Below the pieces are notes generated by a model. That model was given only the letters and a program-made list of their open reading frames with translations. It ran no database searches and was not told where the DNA came from. Below, one piece after another: positions 15,268-23,975 of a stretch of DNA of 64,000 nt; positions within the stretch are counted from its first letter, which is position 1; every line of letters starts with the position of its first letter. The stretch lies in the NCBI GenBank assembly GCA_039934035.1, contig JBDTMZ010000050.1, forward strand, positions 1 through 64,000, read 5' to 3'. The translations under genes and the position numbers were made by a program. The stretch is from Solibacter sp039934035 (lineage in GTDB: Bacteria; Acidobacteriota; Terriglobia; Bryobacterales; Bryobacteraceae).

Positions 15268-18200
15268 ATGATCTCTGTCATCCTCTACGGGCGAAACGAT
15301 TCGCACGGCTACAATCTTCCCAAACGCGCCGCCATCAGCCTCAACTGCATCGCGGAAGTGCTGAGCCACCCCGATGACGAAATCGTCTTTGTCGATTACA
15401 ACACTCCCAACGATCTTCCCACCTTCATCGAAGCCATCTACGACACCCTGACGCCGAAAGCCAAAGCCCGCCTGCGCGTGCTGCGCGTGCGTCCTGAACT
15501 GCACGCCCGGCTGGTGGGCCGCACGCATCTCGCCGCGCTGGAACCGCACTCGCGCAACATCGCGATCCGGCGCTCTAACCCCCGCAATCGCTGGCTGCTG
15601 TTCACCAACACCGACATGATCTTCCTGCCGCGCACGGGATTCGACAGCCTGTCCCAGGCGGTGGAAGATCTCGCCGACGGACTCTACATCGTTCCGCGCT
15701 ACGAACTGCCCGAGCCCCTTTGGGAAAACTTCCCGCGCAGCGACCCGAGCGAGGTCAAGCACCTCTGCGAGAAACTGGGCCCCCGGCTGCACCTGGAAGA
15801 GATCGCCCTGTCGTTCCCTTACATGCGCTTCGATCAGCCCGGCGATTTCCAGCTCGTGCCGCGCCAGGCCCTGTGGGAGATCCACGGCTTCGATGAACGG
15901 ATGATTCACGGCTGGCACGCCGATACCAACATGTGCAAGCGCTTCTTCCTGTTCTACGGGAACCGCACGGAGAGCCTGGCCGGCCGCGTGAAGGGTTATC
16001 ACTGCGATCACACGCGCGTCGCCACGCTGGCGCACCGTTTGGATATCAAGCTCGAAAACAACATCCGCACGTTCGCCTTCGATCTGGAGGACGCCGTGGC
16101 GCCGGACCAGGCCGATACCTGGGGCGCGCCCGGCGAGTTCATCGAAGAAATCGATTTTCACAACGACCCGCAGGCCCGCTTCACCATCGCCCTGGAGGCC
16201 GCGCTCCCCGCGCCGCAGCTCGACGATTACCTGGTGGATGCCAACGACGTGCGCAACTTCGTCGCCTGTCACGCCGCGCATGTCCTGCCGCACCTGGCCG
16301 GCAACCTCACCACGTTCCCGCGCTCGGCGCGCTTCGCCTACGCCGGGGCCAATCCGCGCATGCTCGCGCTGGCCTCCCGCTGCATCGCGGAGCTCGGCTT
16401 CACCCACCCGCTCTTCGACGCCGGCTCCGTCGCGCCCGCCGAGCTTCTGCTGGCCGATTACGATCTGCTGATATTCGATTTCGGACTCGATGCGGATTCC
16501 CGGCAGGACACCGTTACCCGCGTGACCGATTGGCCGCGCGAACTGCGCTACCGGCTGGGCGATGTCGCCAGGTGTCTCGAAGCCTGCGCCCTGCTGGCCG
16601 ATTCGCGCCGCGGCCCGATTCCGGAATTTGTCGTCATCAACGCGAACCGTCACCTCTTTCAACGTTTCGCCGCGCAGTTTCTGCTGCTGTCTGAAACTCC
16701 GTTCTCCACCCACGTCCGCAAGGGCCGCCCGCGCACCGGCGATGAACGGCTCTACCGCGGCCACACCTGGAAGTATGTCGAAGACGACATGCGCTCGTTC
16801 TTCGGCTACGGCCCGTGGGAAAATACGCTGCCACTCGCCACGCCCGCGACGTCCATCGATTTCACTTCCACCGGCGAATCCGGGCGCTGCAAAGACGGCC
16901 ATTGGGGCGGCATGGATTTTTCCGGAACCTGGATCGAGGGCCACACCGCCTGGATCCTGTTCGCGCCTCCAGAGCGTGTGGATGACGACCTGATCGCTTT
17001 CCTTCGAGTCAATGAGGCCTTCATCGGCCCCGAGGACGAGCCCATCCGCGTGAGCGCCTCTTTCGAGGGCGAACCCCCGGCCCGCTGGACCCTCTTCACC
17101 CGCTTCGGCATCACCGTCTGCAAGCTGCTGCTTCCCGCGCGACTGCTGGCGTCGAAATCCGTTTGCCGCATCGAACTCCACGTGGAGAATCCGCAATCCG
17201 CGCAGCGCGTGGCGGACGCCCTGGGCCAGAAGACTGTCGGCTACGACCCGCGCGAACTCGGCATCAAGGTGCAGCAACTCACCTTCACCAGCAAGGATCC
17301 CTGGCGCTACTCCCCGGGCGAAACGCTCGACTTCACGGCATCCGGCCGCGGCATCGAGCATGCAGACGAGTGCTGGACACCGCCCGATGAGTTCGGCTCG
17401 TGGACGCTGGGTCCGCGGTCGTCCATTGTGCTCTGGCCTCGCGAGACCACCAGCGTCCCCGTGGCCGCCACGTTCACTATTAACGATGCCGGAATTGGTA
17501 CTGGCCACCCGGATACGGAAGTGAGCGTCACGGTGAACGGCCAGCCCGTGGCCCTGTGGACCAGGTGGGCGCAGCGCCATTCGGATGACCTGACAGTGGA
17601 CCTTCCGCCTGAGTGTTTCCGCACCCTCAACCCCATCTGCATCGCGCTCCACGTGAAGGATCCGCGTTCCTCCTTCGCCCTGGGATGGTCGACGTGGGAC
17701 AAGCGCCCGCGCGGCATTCGCCTCAACAAACTGCGCATCGCGCCGAAGCTGCAATACCGCCTCGGCGACGCGATGGAGTTCACTGCCGGAGGCGAAGCTC
17801 TGGCTTTCGTCGATGGCTCCATCGGGACGGAATGGTCCGCGCCCGACGCGTGGGGCCTGTGGAATATCGGGCACCGTTCATCGATAGTCGTGCCCTTCGA
17901 CCGGCCCGTCACCCAAGGCGCGCCCATAGGCTTCGTGATTTCGGATTGCATGGTGCACGGCGACAGGTCCACTCTCGCGGTGGTGGTCAAAGCCAATGGC
18001 ACGGCGCTGGCGGAGTGGAGCCTGGACAGCCGCAAACCGCATACGCGATTCCTCAACCTGCCGGCGGAAGTCCTGACGGCCGCGCCGCATTTGACCCTGA
18101 CGTTCGAAGTCGCGGACCCGCGTTCACCGGCAGCTTTCGGATGGGGTCCCGATCCCAACCTGATGGGCTTCAAGCTGGCGCGCGCCGTCATTGGCCAGGA

Positions 18201-18318
18201 CCGGGTCGACATTCCCGATTTCGCCGGGCATGCCCGCTATCGCACGCTGAAGCGAATTCTGGGGCTGCCGCGCTTTGCCGTGCACGTGGCGCGCATCCTG
18301 CTTGCGAGGTTCCGCTAA
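15268..18318 (+). CDS. Large glycosyltransferase with three C-terminal beta modules, copy B (1016 aa)
   Basis: GT-A family 2-like N-terminus (ISVILYGRNDSHGYNLPKRA; TNTD at 113-116), with GFDERMIHGWHADTNMCKR around 207-225 completing the catalytic region. Residues about 330-500 form an alpha/beta domain (RFAYAGANPRMLALAS, LLIFDFGLD). Residues 530-672, 685-825 and 831-975 are three tandem modules with the same order of motifs: a start xxDFTxxG, a core such as GSWTLGPRSSIVL, a VNG strand and an ending such as RPRGIRLNKLRI. The final 40 residues (LKRILGLPRFAVHVARILL) could form an amphipathic membrane-docking helix. The start follows the -10 by 27 nt; the stop overlaps the next ATG (TAATG). Confidence 0.82.
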   Translation: MISVILYGRNDSHGYNLPKRAAISLNCIAEVLSHPDDEIVFVDYNTPNDLPTFIEAIYDTLTPKAKARLRVLRVRPELHARLVGRTHLAALEPHSRNIAIRRSNPRNRWLLFTNTDMIFLPRTGFDSLSQAVEDLADGLYIVPRYELPEPLWENFPRSDPSEVKHLCEKLGPRLHLEEIALSFPYMRFDQPGDFQLVPRQALWEIHGFDERMIHGWHADTNMCKRFFLFYGNRTESLAGRVKGYHCDHTRVATLAHRLDIKLENNIRTFAFDLEDAVAPDQADTWGAPGEFIEEIDFHNDPQARFTIALEAALPAPQLDDYLVDANDVRNFVACHAAHVLPHLAGNLTTFPRSARFAYAGANPRMLALASRCIAELGFTHPLFDAGSVAPAELLLADYDLLIFDFGLDADSRQDTVTRVTDWPRELRYRLGDVARCLEACALLADSRRGPIPEFVVINANRHLFQRFAAQFLLLSETPFSTHVRKGRPRTGDERLYRGHTWKYVEDDMRSFFGYGPWENTLPLATPATSIDFTSTGESGRCKDGHWGGMDFSGTWIEGHTAWILFAPPERVDDDLIAFLRVNEAFIGPEDEPIRVSASFEGEPPARWTLFTRFGITVCKLLLPARLLASKSVCRIELHVENPQSAQRVADALGQKTVGYDPRELGIKVQQLTFTSKDPWRYSPGETLDFTASGRGIEHADECWTPPDEFGSWTLGPRSSIVLWPRETTSVPVAATFTINDAGIGTGHPDTEVSVTVNGQPVALWTRWAQRHSDDLTVDLPPECFRTLNPICIALHVKDPRSSFALGWSTWDKRPRGIRLNKLRIAPKLQYRLGDAMEFTAGGEALAFVDGSIGTEWSAPDAWGLWNIGHRSSIVVPFDRPVTQGAPIGFVISDCMVHGDRSTLAVVVKANGTALAEWSLDSRKPHTRFLNLPAEVLTAAPHLTLTFEVADPRSPAAFGWGPDPNLMGFKLARAVIGQDRVDIPDFAGHARYRTLKRILGLPRFAVHVARILLARFR

Positions 18319-19634
18319 TGCCCGGCCCGCTCACCGGCTTGCGCGTCGCCGTAACCATTCCGCCCCACGTCTGGTTCGGCGGCGTCGATTACGATTTCGC
18401 AATTGAAATGTCGGAAGAGCTGCGTGTGCTGGGCGCCGAGGTCTTCGAACTCGACATCGCCGGCTTCCACAGCGGCAATGCCACCTACATCGAAGGCGTG
18501 ATTGCCGCCCTGCGCGCCTTCCGCGCCGATGTCGCGCTGCCGCTGCCCAACGCCCTTTACGCCCTACTCTGCGTCACCGGCGAGGGCCGCAATGTGCTGC
18601 GCGACGTGCTCCAGATTCCCACCATCATGCTGTGGGATCACGGCCTGCTACAATTGCCCCGGCAGATTCTCAACCACACTCCCACGACACCAGCCGAGGC
18701 CCAGCCCGACGCCCTCCGCCGCCTGCGCCAGGAACTCAATCACCCGCTCTTTTTCCACTACTCGCCGGACCGCGGACATATCGCCGCGCTGGACCGGCTG
18801 GGCATCGTGCCCGCCGCCAATGTCAATTTCTTCCTCCAGCCGGCGTACCCCAATTTCGTCCGCCACGGCTATCGCACGCCGCCATCAAACGCCTTCCGCA
18901 CGCGGATTGCGTTCGCCGGAAACGTGTATCTGAAGGCCTCTAAAGACCTGCCGTTCCGCGGCGTGCCGCAACTCGCCGCCATCGAAGCGCGCGCCCTGGC
19001 GGCCAAGAAGACCCGCATCACCGAGTGCCTGTGGGACCTGCTGATGGCCGAGATCGAAGCCCTCGGCGACAAAACTCGCGCCGACCTCCGCCTGGACGCC
19101 GATTCCACCCTCTTCTGGAATTTCATGCACGAAGAGATCGAGTTGGTGGGCAATACCGAAGCGCGCCTCAACGTGCTCACCGGGGTCAAACGCGAATTCG
19201 AATTCTACGGAAATTTCGTGGAGCCGGACAGCACCGGCGCTCTCGGCAGCCAGTACCACATCGAGTTCCGCAAGTGTCTGGATTACTTCACCGAGCTTCC
19301 CTTACTTTTCATGAACAGCGACGTCATTGTGGACGTCATCAATCTCGGCTACAACACCGGCATCTCTCCCAAGGTGATGGGCTGTTTCGCCTGCGGTGGG
19401 GTGGTCCTGTTCGACTACAAGGAAGACTTCCTCACCACGATGGGCGATGCCGCCAATCAGGTGATGTACCGTTCCGTGGAGCACCTCAACAGCTTGCTGG
19501 ACGAATTCCTGACCGACCCGCGGAAGCGCCGCGACGTGTCCCGCTACCTGCAGCACCGCATCGCCAGCGAATTCACGTTTGGCGTTCTGGCCCGCCGCAT
19601 CCTTGCCGACGCACCCGTGTGGCGCAAGCGCTAA
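18318..19634 (+). CDS. GT-B-like protein with CgeB-type C-terminal motif, copy B
   Basis: A 438-aa paralogue of the product of 10681-12006: LRVAVTIPPHVWFGGVDYDF at the start, MLWDHGLLQLPRQILNH in the middle and GISPKVMGCFACGGVVLFDY near the end. The last motif resembles the sugar-nucleotide-side motif of CgeB/group-1 glycosyltransferases. The start ATG overlaps the stop of the 1016-aa gene (TAATG), so the two are coupled. It probably works with that protein on the same glycan; with copy A the locus holds two such pairs. It ends 12 bp before the convergent FkbM gene with no terminator seen. Confidence 0.78.
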   Translation: MPGPLTGLRVAVTIPPHVWFGGVDYDFAIEMSEELRVLGAEVFELDIAGFHSGNATYIEGVIAALRAFRADVALPLPNALYALLCVTGEGRNVLRDVLQIPTIMLWDHGLLQLPRQILNHTPTTPAEAQPDALRRLRQELNHPLFFHYSPDRGHIAALDRLGIVPAANVNFFLQPAYPNFVRHGYRTPPSNAFRTRIAFAGNVYLKASKDLPFRGVPQLAAIEARALAAKKTRITECLWDLLMAEIEALGDKTRADLRLDADSTLFWNFMHEEIELVGNTEARLNVLTGVKREFEFYGNFVEPDSTGALGSQYHIEFRKCLDYFTELPLLFMNSDVIVDVINLGYNTGISPKVMGCFACGGVVLFDYKEDFLTTMGDAANQVMYRSVEHLNSLLDEFLTDPRKRRDVSRYLQHRIASEFTFGVLARRILADAPVWRKR

Positions 19635-19646
19635 GCGGGCTGCCGG

Positions 19647-20561
19647 CTACAGCCTGGGATTCACCCAGCTCTGCACACCGTTCTCGAAGGAAATTTCGCC
19701 AAACGGCGTCTCCGTTTTCGAGAACACCGAATAATCGGCGCCGCACTTCCAACCGTTCGCAGCCAGGGCCTGGCGCAAGCCGGCCTCGATTTCCACGCCG
19801 TGCGTGCCGATATGCAGGCGCTTGACCTGCCGGTTCAACGCCGGCAGATTGGCGGTGACGGTGGGGAGTTCCTCCCCCTCGATGTCCATATCGATCAGGT
19901 CGATGCGGCCATACTTCGCGAGGATGCTGGCGAGGCTCACGGCCGGCACCCCGATGGACCGCCACCCGCTGGGATGCCGTGTCACGGGGTGGCCCGCATA
20001 CATTCCGTCGGCCACTGAGGTGGTGTTAGCGACGTCGTAATCCTTGGTCAGGTGCTGCCCGTACCAGGCGTTAGGATCTTTCTCCCAAGGGCTGCCGTGC
20101 GGGGCGCCGATGTTGAATCTCACTTCGCCGGGAATTTCAGTGACCGCGCCCTTCAGCAGCAGGTGGTCTTCCGGGTTGAGCCCGTTGATGACGAAATGCT
20201 TGATCATCCACTGGTAGACCGTTGGCTCGGCTTCCACCGCGGCCAGCCGCACGGGGATGCCACGCTGGCGTGCTGCCAGGGCGCCGCGCACTACCCAACG
20301 CCCGAAGCCGGCGCCCAACTCCACCATGGTGAAGCTGTCCTTGGCTTCGTCCACCGCTTCCAGCAGATCGATCCACTCGAAGTATTCTTCGTCGAAGCTC
20401 GGCGGAGGCTGCGTCCCCACCTGCGGCTTCAGGGTGGGCGCGACGAAACCAGCGATGAATTCGTGGCTGATCAGCGACCCCAGGAAGTCGCTGAAAAAGT
20501 AAGGCGGTATAGTACCGATGAACGGCGTGAACCGGGCAATGATGGGATGATGGTCGGCCAT
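19647..20561 (-). CDS. FkbM-family methyltransferase
   Basis: A 304-aa SAM-dependent methyltransferase. MVELGAGFGRWVVRGALAAR is motif I, and LAAVEAEPTVYQWMIKHFVI is the strand-2 acid with the FkbM-type xxxExxP pattern. IDLIDMDIEGEELPTV matches the FkbM signature (DxIKxDxEGxE). FkbM-type enzymes often O-methylate sugars or polyketides; here a glycan sugar is the likely target. It is last in the leftward operon from 25644 and is separated from the membrane-protein gene by 27 bp. Confidence 0.85.
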   Translation of the reverse strand: MADHHPIIARFTPFIGTIPPYFFSDFLGSLISHEFIAGFVAPTLKPQVGTQPPPSFDEEYFEWIDLLEAVDEAKDSFTMVELGAGFGRWVVRGALAARQRGIPVRLAAVEAEPTVYQWMIKHFVINGLNPEDHLLLKGAVTEIPGEVRFNIGAPHGSPWEKDPNAWYGQHLTKDYDVANTTSVADGMYAGHPVTRHPSGWRSIGVPAVSLASILAKYGRIDLIDMDIEGEELPTVTANLPALNRQVKRLHIGTHGVEIEAGLRQALAANGWKCGADYSVFSKTETPFGEISFENGVQSWVNPRL

Positions 20562-20588
20562 GTGTTTTGAACTGTAAAGATTAGCACG

Positions 20589-22262
20589 TTAGCGCAAGGG
20601 AGTTCCCTGCGGCAGCAGTTTGCCATAGAGCGGAGTGCGTTGCAGCGATGTCCACAGCTTCGATTCCGGTGTGACCGGGGGCGCTTGCTGAACGATCTGT
20701 TGGCCCGCAACCATCATCGGGTCGTTCTTGCGTACCATGTGCCCGCGCGTTTGTTCGTCCAGCACGATGAAGCGCCCGGGACGGTAGCGGCCGCTGGAGG
20801 CGTACCAGCGGCCCGGGAAGAAGGGCGCCTTCCACTCCAGGAAGCCGTCAGGCGTGCGCTGCAGGTAGTTCGGCCAGTCGTCGGACACCACGATGAATAA
20901 CGTGGGCAGTTTCTGCGAGCGCGAGAAGGTGTGCTTGATGACCTCGTCGAAGCCGTCCTGGTCGGCGCCAATTGCCGGCTGTCCGGCGAGGCTTGGGTCC
21001 ACCGAGGGGAAGCGCAGAATCAGAATCGAGTCCTCCGCCACATCGGGCGTGAGTGCCATGAATTGGCGCACCGTCGCCGCCTGCATCGCCCAGTCTTTGA
21101 CGTAGTCCTGTTGCAGCAGAAAGGCGTAGGCAAACAGGATGGCGATACCCGCCGCGGATACGGCGGCCAGTGACACTCTGCGCAGCAAGCCGCAGAGCAA
21201 GGCCGCCACCAACACGCTCGATCCGAAACTCGCTGCCAGTGAGGCGCGCGTGTTGCGGTCGGTGAAAGGCAGGCGCGGCGTTGGTTCCAGCAGCACGAAG
21301 TAGGCCAGCAGGAATCCGAGCGCCAGGAATACCAGCCCAACCATGGCCGGCCTTACCAGGTTCGCGAGCCACCGCACACGGCGTTTCGGCGCGGCGCGGT
21401 GCGCGAGTGCGGCCGCTGCCGCACCAAATGCGGAGGCGTAGAACCAGCTTTCGACATTCCCTTCCCGCCACGCGCGCAGTGCCGCGTAGTAGTAAGGGGC
21501 GAACGAATTGGCCATGTATACCAGCCACGTGCTCACCACTTTTTCCAGCAATTCCCGGCCGTGAGGAAGGCTGGTGACCCTCGCCTCGCCGGTGAACATG
21601 CGAAACGCATAGTAGCCCGCCACAATCAGCGAGCACATGGCGAGATGCGCCAGCCATTCGCGCCGCCGGCCCTGCCACATACGGCCGCGGCGCATGAGGG
21701 GCGCCGCAAGGAAGAGGAAGTACACGCTTTCGTAGGTCAACAGGGAAAGCACGGCCAGGAAATAGCTCCAACGCTTTCTTCCGGCGACATACAGCATCAT
21801 CGCGCCGAACAGCAGGCTAAACGCCGGGCCCAAACTGAACTGGTAGATCAGCGACTGGTGCAGCGTGTGCAGCGGCGAAATCACGAACAACAGCGTCGCC
21901 AGCCCCGCCGGCAGCATTCCGAAGCGCCGCGTCAGCATGCGGTACATGAGCAGCGCCGCCAGGCTCGATGCCAGAAACGCGATGACGTAATCGACGGCCA
22001 GGCTGTTGGCGAGCGCGCCGATTTCCGCAAAGCTGAAGCTGAACAAAAACTGAAAGGGCCGTCCGACGGAGGCTGCGGGAATGCTCCACTGATTCCACAG
22101 GCAGTCCACCATCCACTGTTTGAAACTCGCCGTGAAGGCGTAGCCCACAAAATACCAATCGTCTTCGTACAGCCCCATGCCGCGGAAATGCAGGAAATTG
22201 GCGAACCAGTTGGCCGCGACCAACAGCGCCGCCCACCCCCATTGCTGCCTGGCGCGTGACAC
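20589..22262 (-). CDS. Polytopic membrane protein, GT-C-like
   Basis: A 557-aa protein with about ten hydrophobic segments. The first periplasmic loop holds GLYEDDWYFVGYAF, an acidic pair just after the first membrane helix as in GT-C glycosyltransferases that use polyprenyl-phosphate sugars. The C-terminal 150 residues are soluble (from about FMALTPDVAEDSILIL), containing FIVVSDDWPNYLQR. It may transfer a sugar on the outer face of the membrane or act as a polymerase-like protein. The start is a GTG immediately after the upstream TAA stop, so it is probably coupled; no classical SD is seen. Confidence 0.7.
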   Translation of the reverse strand: MSRARQQWGWAALLVAANWFANFLHFRGMGLYEDDWYFVGYAFTASFKQWMVDCLWNQWSIPAASVGRPFQFLFSFSFAEIGALANSLAVDYVIAFLASSLAALLMYRMLTRRFGMLPAGLATLLFVISPLHTLHQSLIYQFSLGPAFSLLFGAMMLYVAGRKRWSYFLAVLSLLTYESVYFLFLAAPLMRRGRMWQGRRREWLAHLAMCSLIVAGYYAFRMFTGEARVTSLPHGRELLEKVVSTWLVYMANSFAPYYYAALRAWREGNVESWFYASAFGAAAAALAHRAAPKRRVRWLANLVRPAMVGLVFLALGFLLAYFVLLEPTPRLPFTDRNTRASLAASFGSSVLVAALLCGLLRRVSLAAVSAAGIAILFAYAFLLQQDYVKDWAMQAATVRQFMALTPDVAEDSILILRFPSVDPSLAGQPAIGADQDGFDEVIKHTFSRSQKLPTLFIVVSDDWPNYLQRTPDGFLEWKAPFFPGRWYASSGRYRPGRFIVLDEQTRGHMVRKNDPMMVAGQQIVQQAPPVTPESKLWTSLQRTPLYGKLLPQGTPLR

Positions 22263-23975
22263 TTAAACCCTCGTCTCCGGCAGCCTCTCGGCGGCCAATC
22301 CCCACTGCGAAAGCGTGAAAATCAGGGGCGCGTTGAAGCGGCGCATCAGATTAATCCACCGGACGACCTCGGGGTATTGCAGTTCGCTGAGTCCCTTCGC
22401 CTGCAGGCGCGCGGCGCGCGCTTTTTCGCCTTCGGGAGTCCATCCGGCGGCCGTGCCGTGCTCGATGTGATAAATACGCAGCGGATCGTGCAAAATCTCC
22501 TCACGAATCCCCGCATGATAAGCGGAGTAGCAGAAAAGCGCGTCCAGATGCATCGGCCAGATCGGCCACTCTGGATAGGCGCGCAGCGCAAACCAGTCGT
22601 CACGCGCCAACAGAGTGAAGTCGCCGCAGGCGTGCGTATGCAGATAGGTGGCCTTGACCATCTTCGCGGCGCGCGGATTCACTGCGTGAAACTGGCCTTC
22701 CCAGACGTACGCCTTCTTTTCGCGCACAGTCTCCAACAGCCACGGCGAGGCGTCGCCCGCGCCGCCGGCCAGTTCAAAATCCAGGTGCAGGGTGACCAGG
22801 TGATCGCCGTCGCCCGTCTGCTGCGCCGCCGACAGCACAGTGTTGCCCGCCGCATCCTTCAACTCGACCGCGAAGTTGCGCAGCGATTGCCCCGATGCCG
22901 GCCGCACCGCGAACTGAATCCGCCGCTCGCCGGTCGAGACCACCCGCACTTCCGGTTCGGCCCGACCCTTGCTCTCCGGCGGCATCGCGGTGGCCTGCAT
23001 CCACTCCGGCGCGGTCTCCCATTCCATGCCCAGCACGCGCAAATGGAGAATCCGCGGATCGCGAATCAGGGCCAGCCCGCGCCCCTTCGTGCGCAAGCGG
23101 AGCCGCCCGGACGTCAATTCCGGCGGCAAGTGCAATCGCATGATGGCGCGCCCGCGCAGCGTGGCGGCCGCCAGAACATTGTCCGTGAGATCGGCGATTT
23201 CCAGCGTCACGGGCTCGTCACCCGCGCTCGGGCCGGCTTCCAGATCCATGACCAGTCGCGGGGCCGCGCCGCGCGGACGCTCAAAGCGGAACTCCGCTTC
23301 GGGATCGGTCCACCGGTAGCAATCGAAATCGCTGCGTTCGATCTCGTGCCAGCCGCTTCCCAGGCGGATTCCGGACTCCCTGGTGAAGACGTCGTTTTCG
23401 ATCGGCAGCGGCCAGCCCTCTGCATCCAGCGGGAAACCGCCTTCGCGCGCAAACACGCGCAGCACGTTGCCCTCGCAGAAGCGCAACAACTCATCGACAT
23501 CGCCGCCTTCCGGCAGGCTGCTCGCGATGTCGAGGCGGTCCAGGCGGTACATCACGCCTTGCTGCAATTGGCGTGCGGCCAGGAACTGCATCATCACCGG
23601 GGAGAAGATGATGTCGAGATTGGTGACCAGCACGAACTCGCCGCGCGCCCGCCGGATGCCCGCGTTCTTGGCAATCATCTGGTGCAGCGGAATCACATCC
23701 GAGTGCGCGAAACGTTCGTGGATTTCGCCGGCGACTTCGACAAACCGCACCTCGCAGGACAAGGCCGTTTGCGGCCATCGCAATGCTTCGTTCAATCGCG
23801 GACTGCCGGGCGGCGGATTCCATTCCACCACCACGATCTCCGAAGCGAGCCCGTAGCGCTCCGCCTGAACCATCCACGCATCGAGGAACGCCTGCATGCG
23901 ACCCAGCATGTTGCCGCCGTGATTGTCGTTGCGCGCGGCCACCACCACCGAAACATAGGGAGGGTCAGTCGCCAC
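22263..23975 (-). CDS. GT2-like glycosyltransferase with beta-rich insertion (570 aa)
   Basis: Paralogue of the 791-aa protein at 7359-9734 with a shorter insertion. YVSVVVAARNDNHGGNMLGR starts the fold and LVTNLDIIF (about 116-124) is the DxD-like motif. The second half of the GT domain resumes at about residue 446: HACGDFTLLARDDWFALRAY and LRIYHIEHGTAAGWTPEG. The insert (about 165-430) is beta-rich with LEAGPSAGDEPVTLEI and RLHLPPEL-type strands. GTG 23975 overlaps the end of the upstream gene by 11 bp. It probably acts in the cytoplasm on a lipid-linked glycan; substrates cannot be read from sequence. Confidence 0.8.
   Translation of the reverse strand: MATDPPYVSVVVAARNDNHGGNMLGRMQAFLDAWMVQAERYGLASEIVVVEWNPPPGSPRLNEALRWPQTALSCEVRFVEVAGEIHERFAHSDVIPLHQMIAKNAGIRRARGEFVLVTNLDIIFSPVMMQFLAARQLQQGVMYRLDRLDIASSLPEGGDVDELLRFCEGNVLRVFAREGGFPLDAEGWPLPIENDVFTRESGIRLGSGWHEIERSDFDCYRWTDPEAEFRFERPRGAAPRLVMDLEAGPSAGDEPVTLEIADLTDNVLAAATLRGRAIMRLHLPPELTSGRLRLRTKGRGLALIRDPRILHLRVLGMEWETAPEWMQATAMPPESKGRAEPEVRVVSTGERRIQFAVRPASGQSLRNFAVELKDAAGNTVLSAAQQTGDGDHLVTLHLDFELAGGAGDASPWLLETVREKKAYVWEGQFHAVNPRAAKMVKATYLHTHACGDFTLLARDDWFALRAYPEWPIWPMHLDALFCYSAYHAGIREEILHDPLRIYHIEHGTAAGWTPEGEKARAARLQAKGLSELQYPEVVRWINLMRRFNAPLIFTLSQWGLAAERLPETRV

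Larger units (their letters stand above)
10681..19634. repeat. Mirror-image duplication of a two-gene glycosyltransferase unit
   Basis: The leftward pair 15119-12003/12006-10681 and the rightward pair 15268-18318/18318-19634 encode paralogous proteins in the same order, reading outward from the shared centre at 15120-15267. Both pairs use a 1- to 4-base start/stop overlap and both are preceded by a similar -10 region. The proteins have diverged clearly, so the event is old. Confidence 0.85.

Noticed and set aside
14956..17874. 972-aa open frame on the minus strand opposite the 1016-aa glycosyltransferase
   Set aside because: It is antisense to a gene with clear domains and promoter; GC-rich third positions keep the opposite frame open, and the translation shows no family motif.
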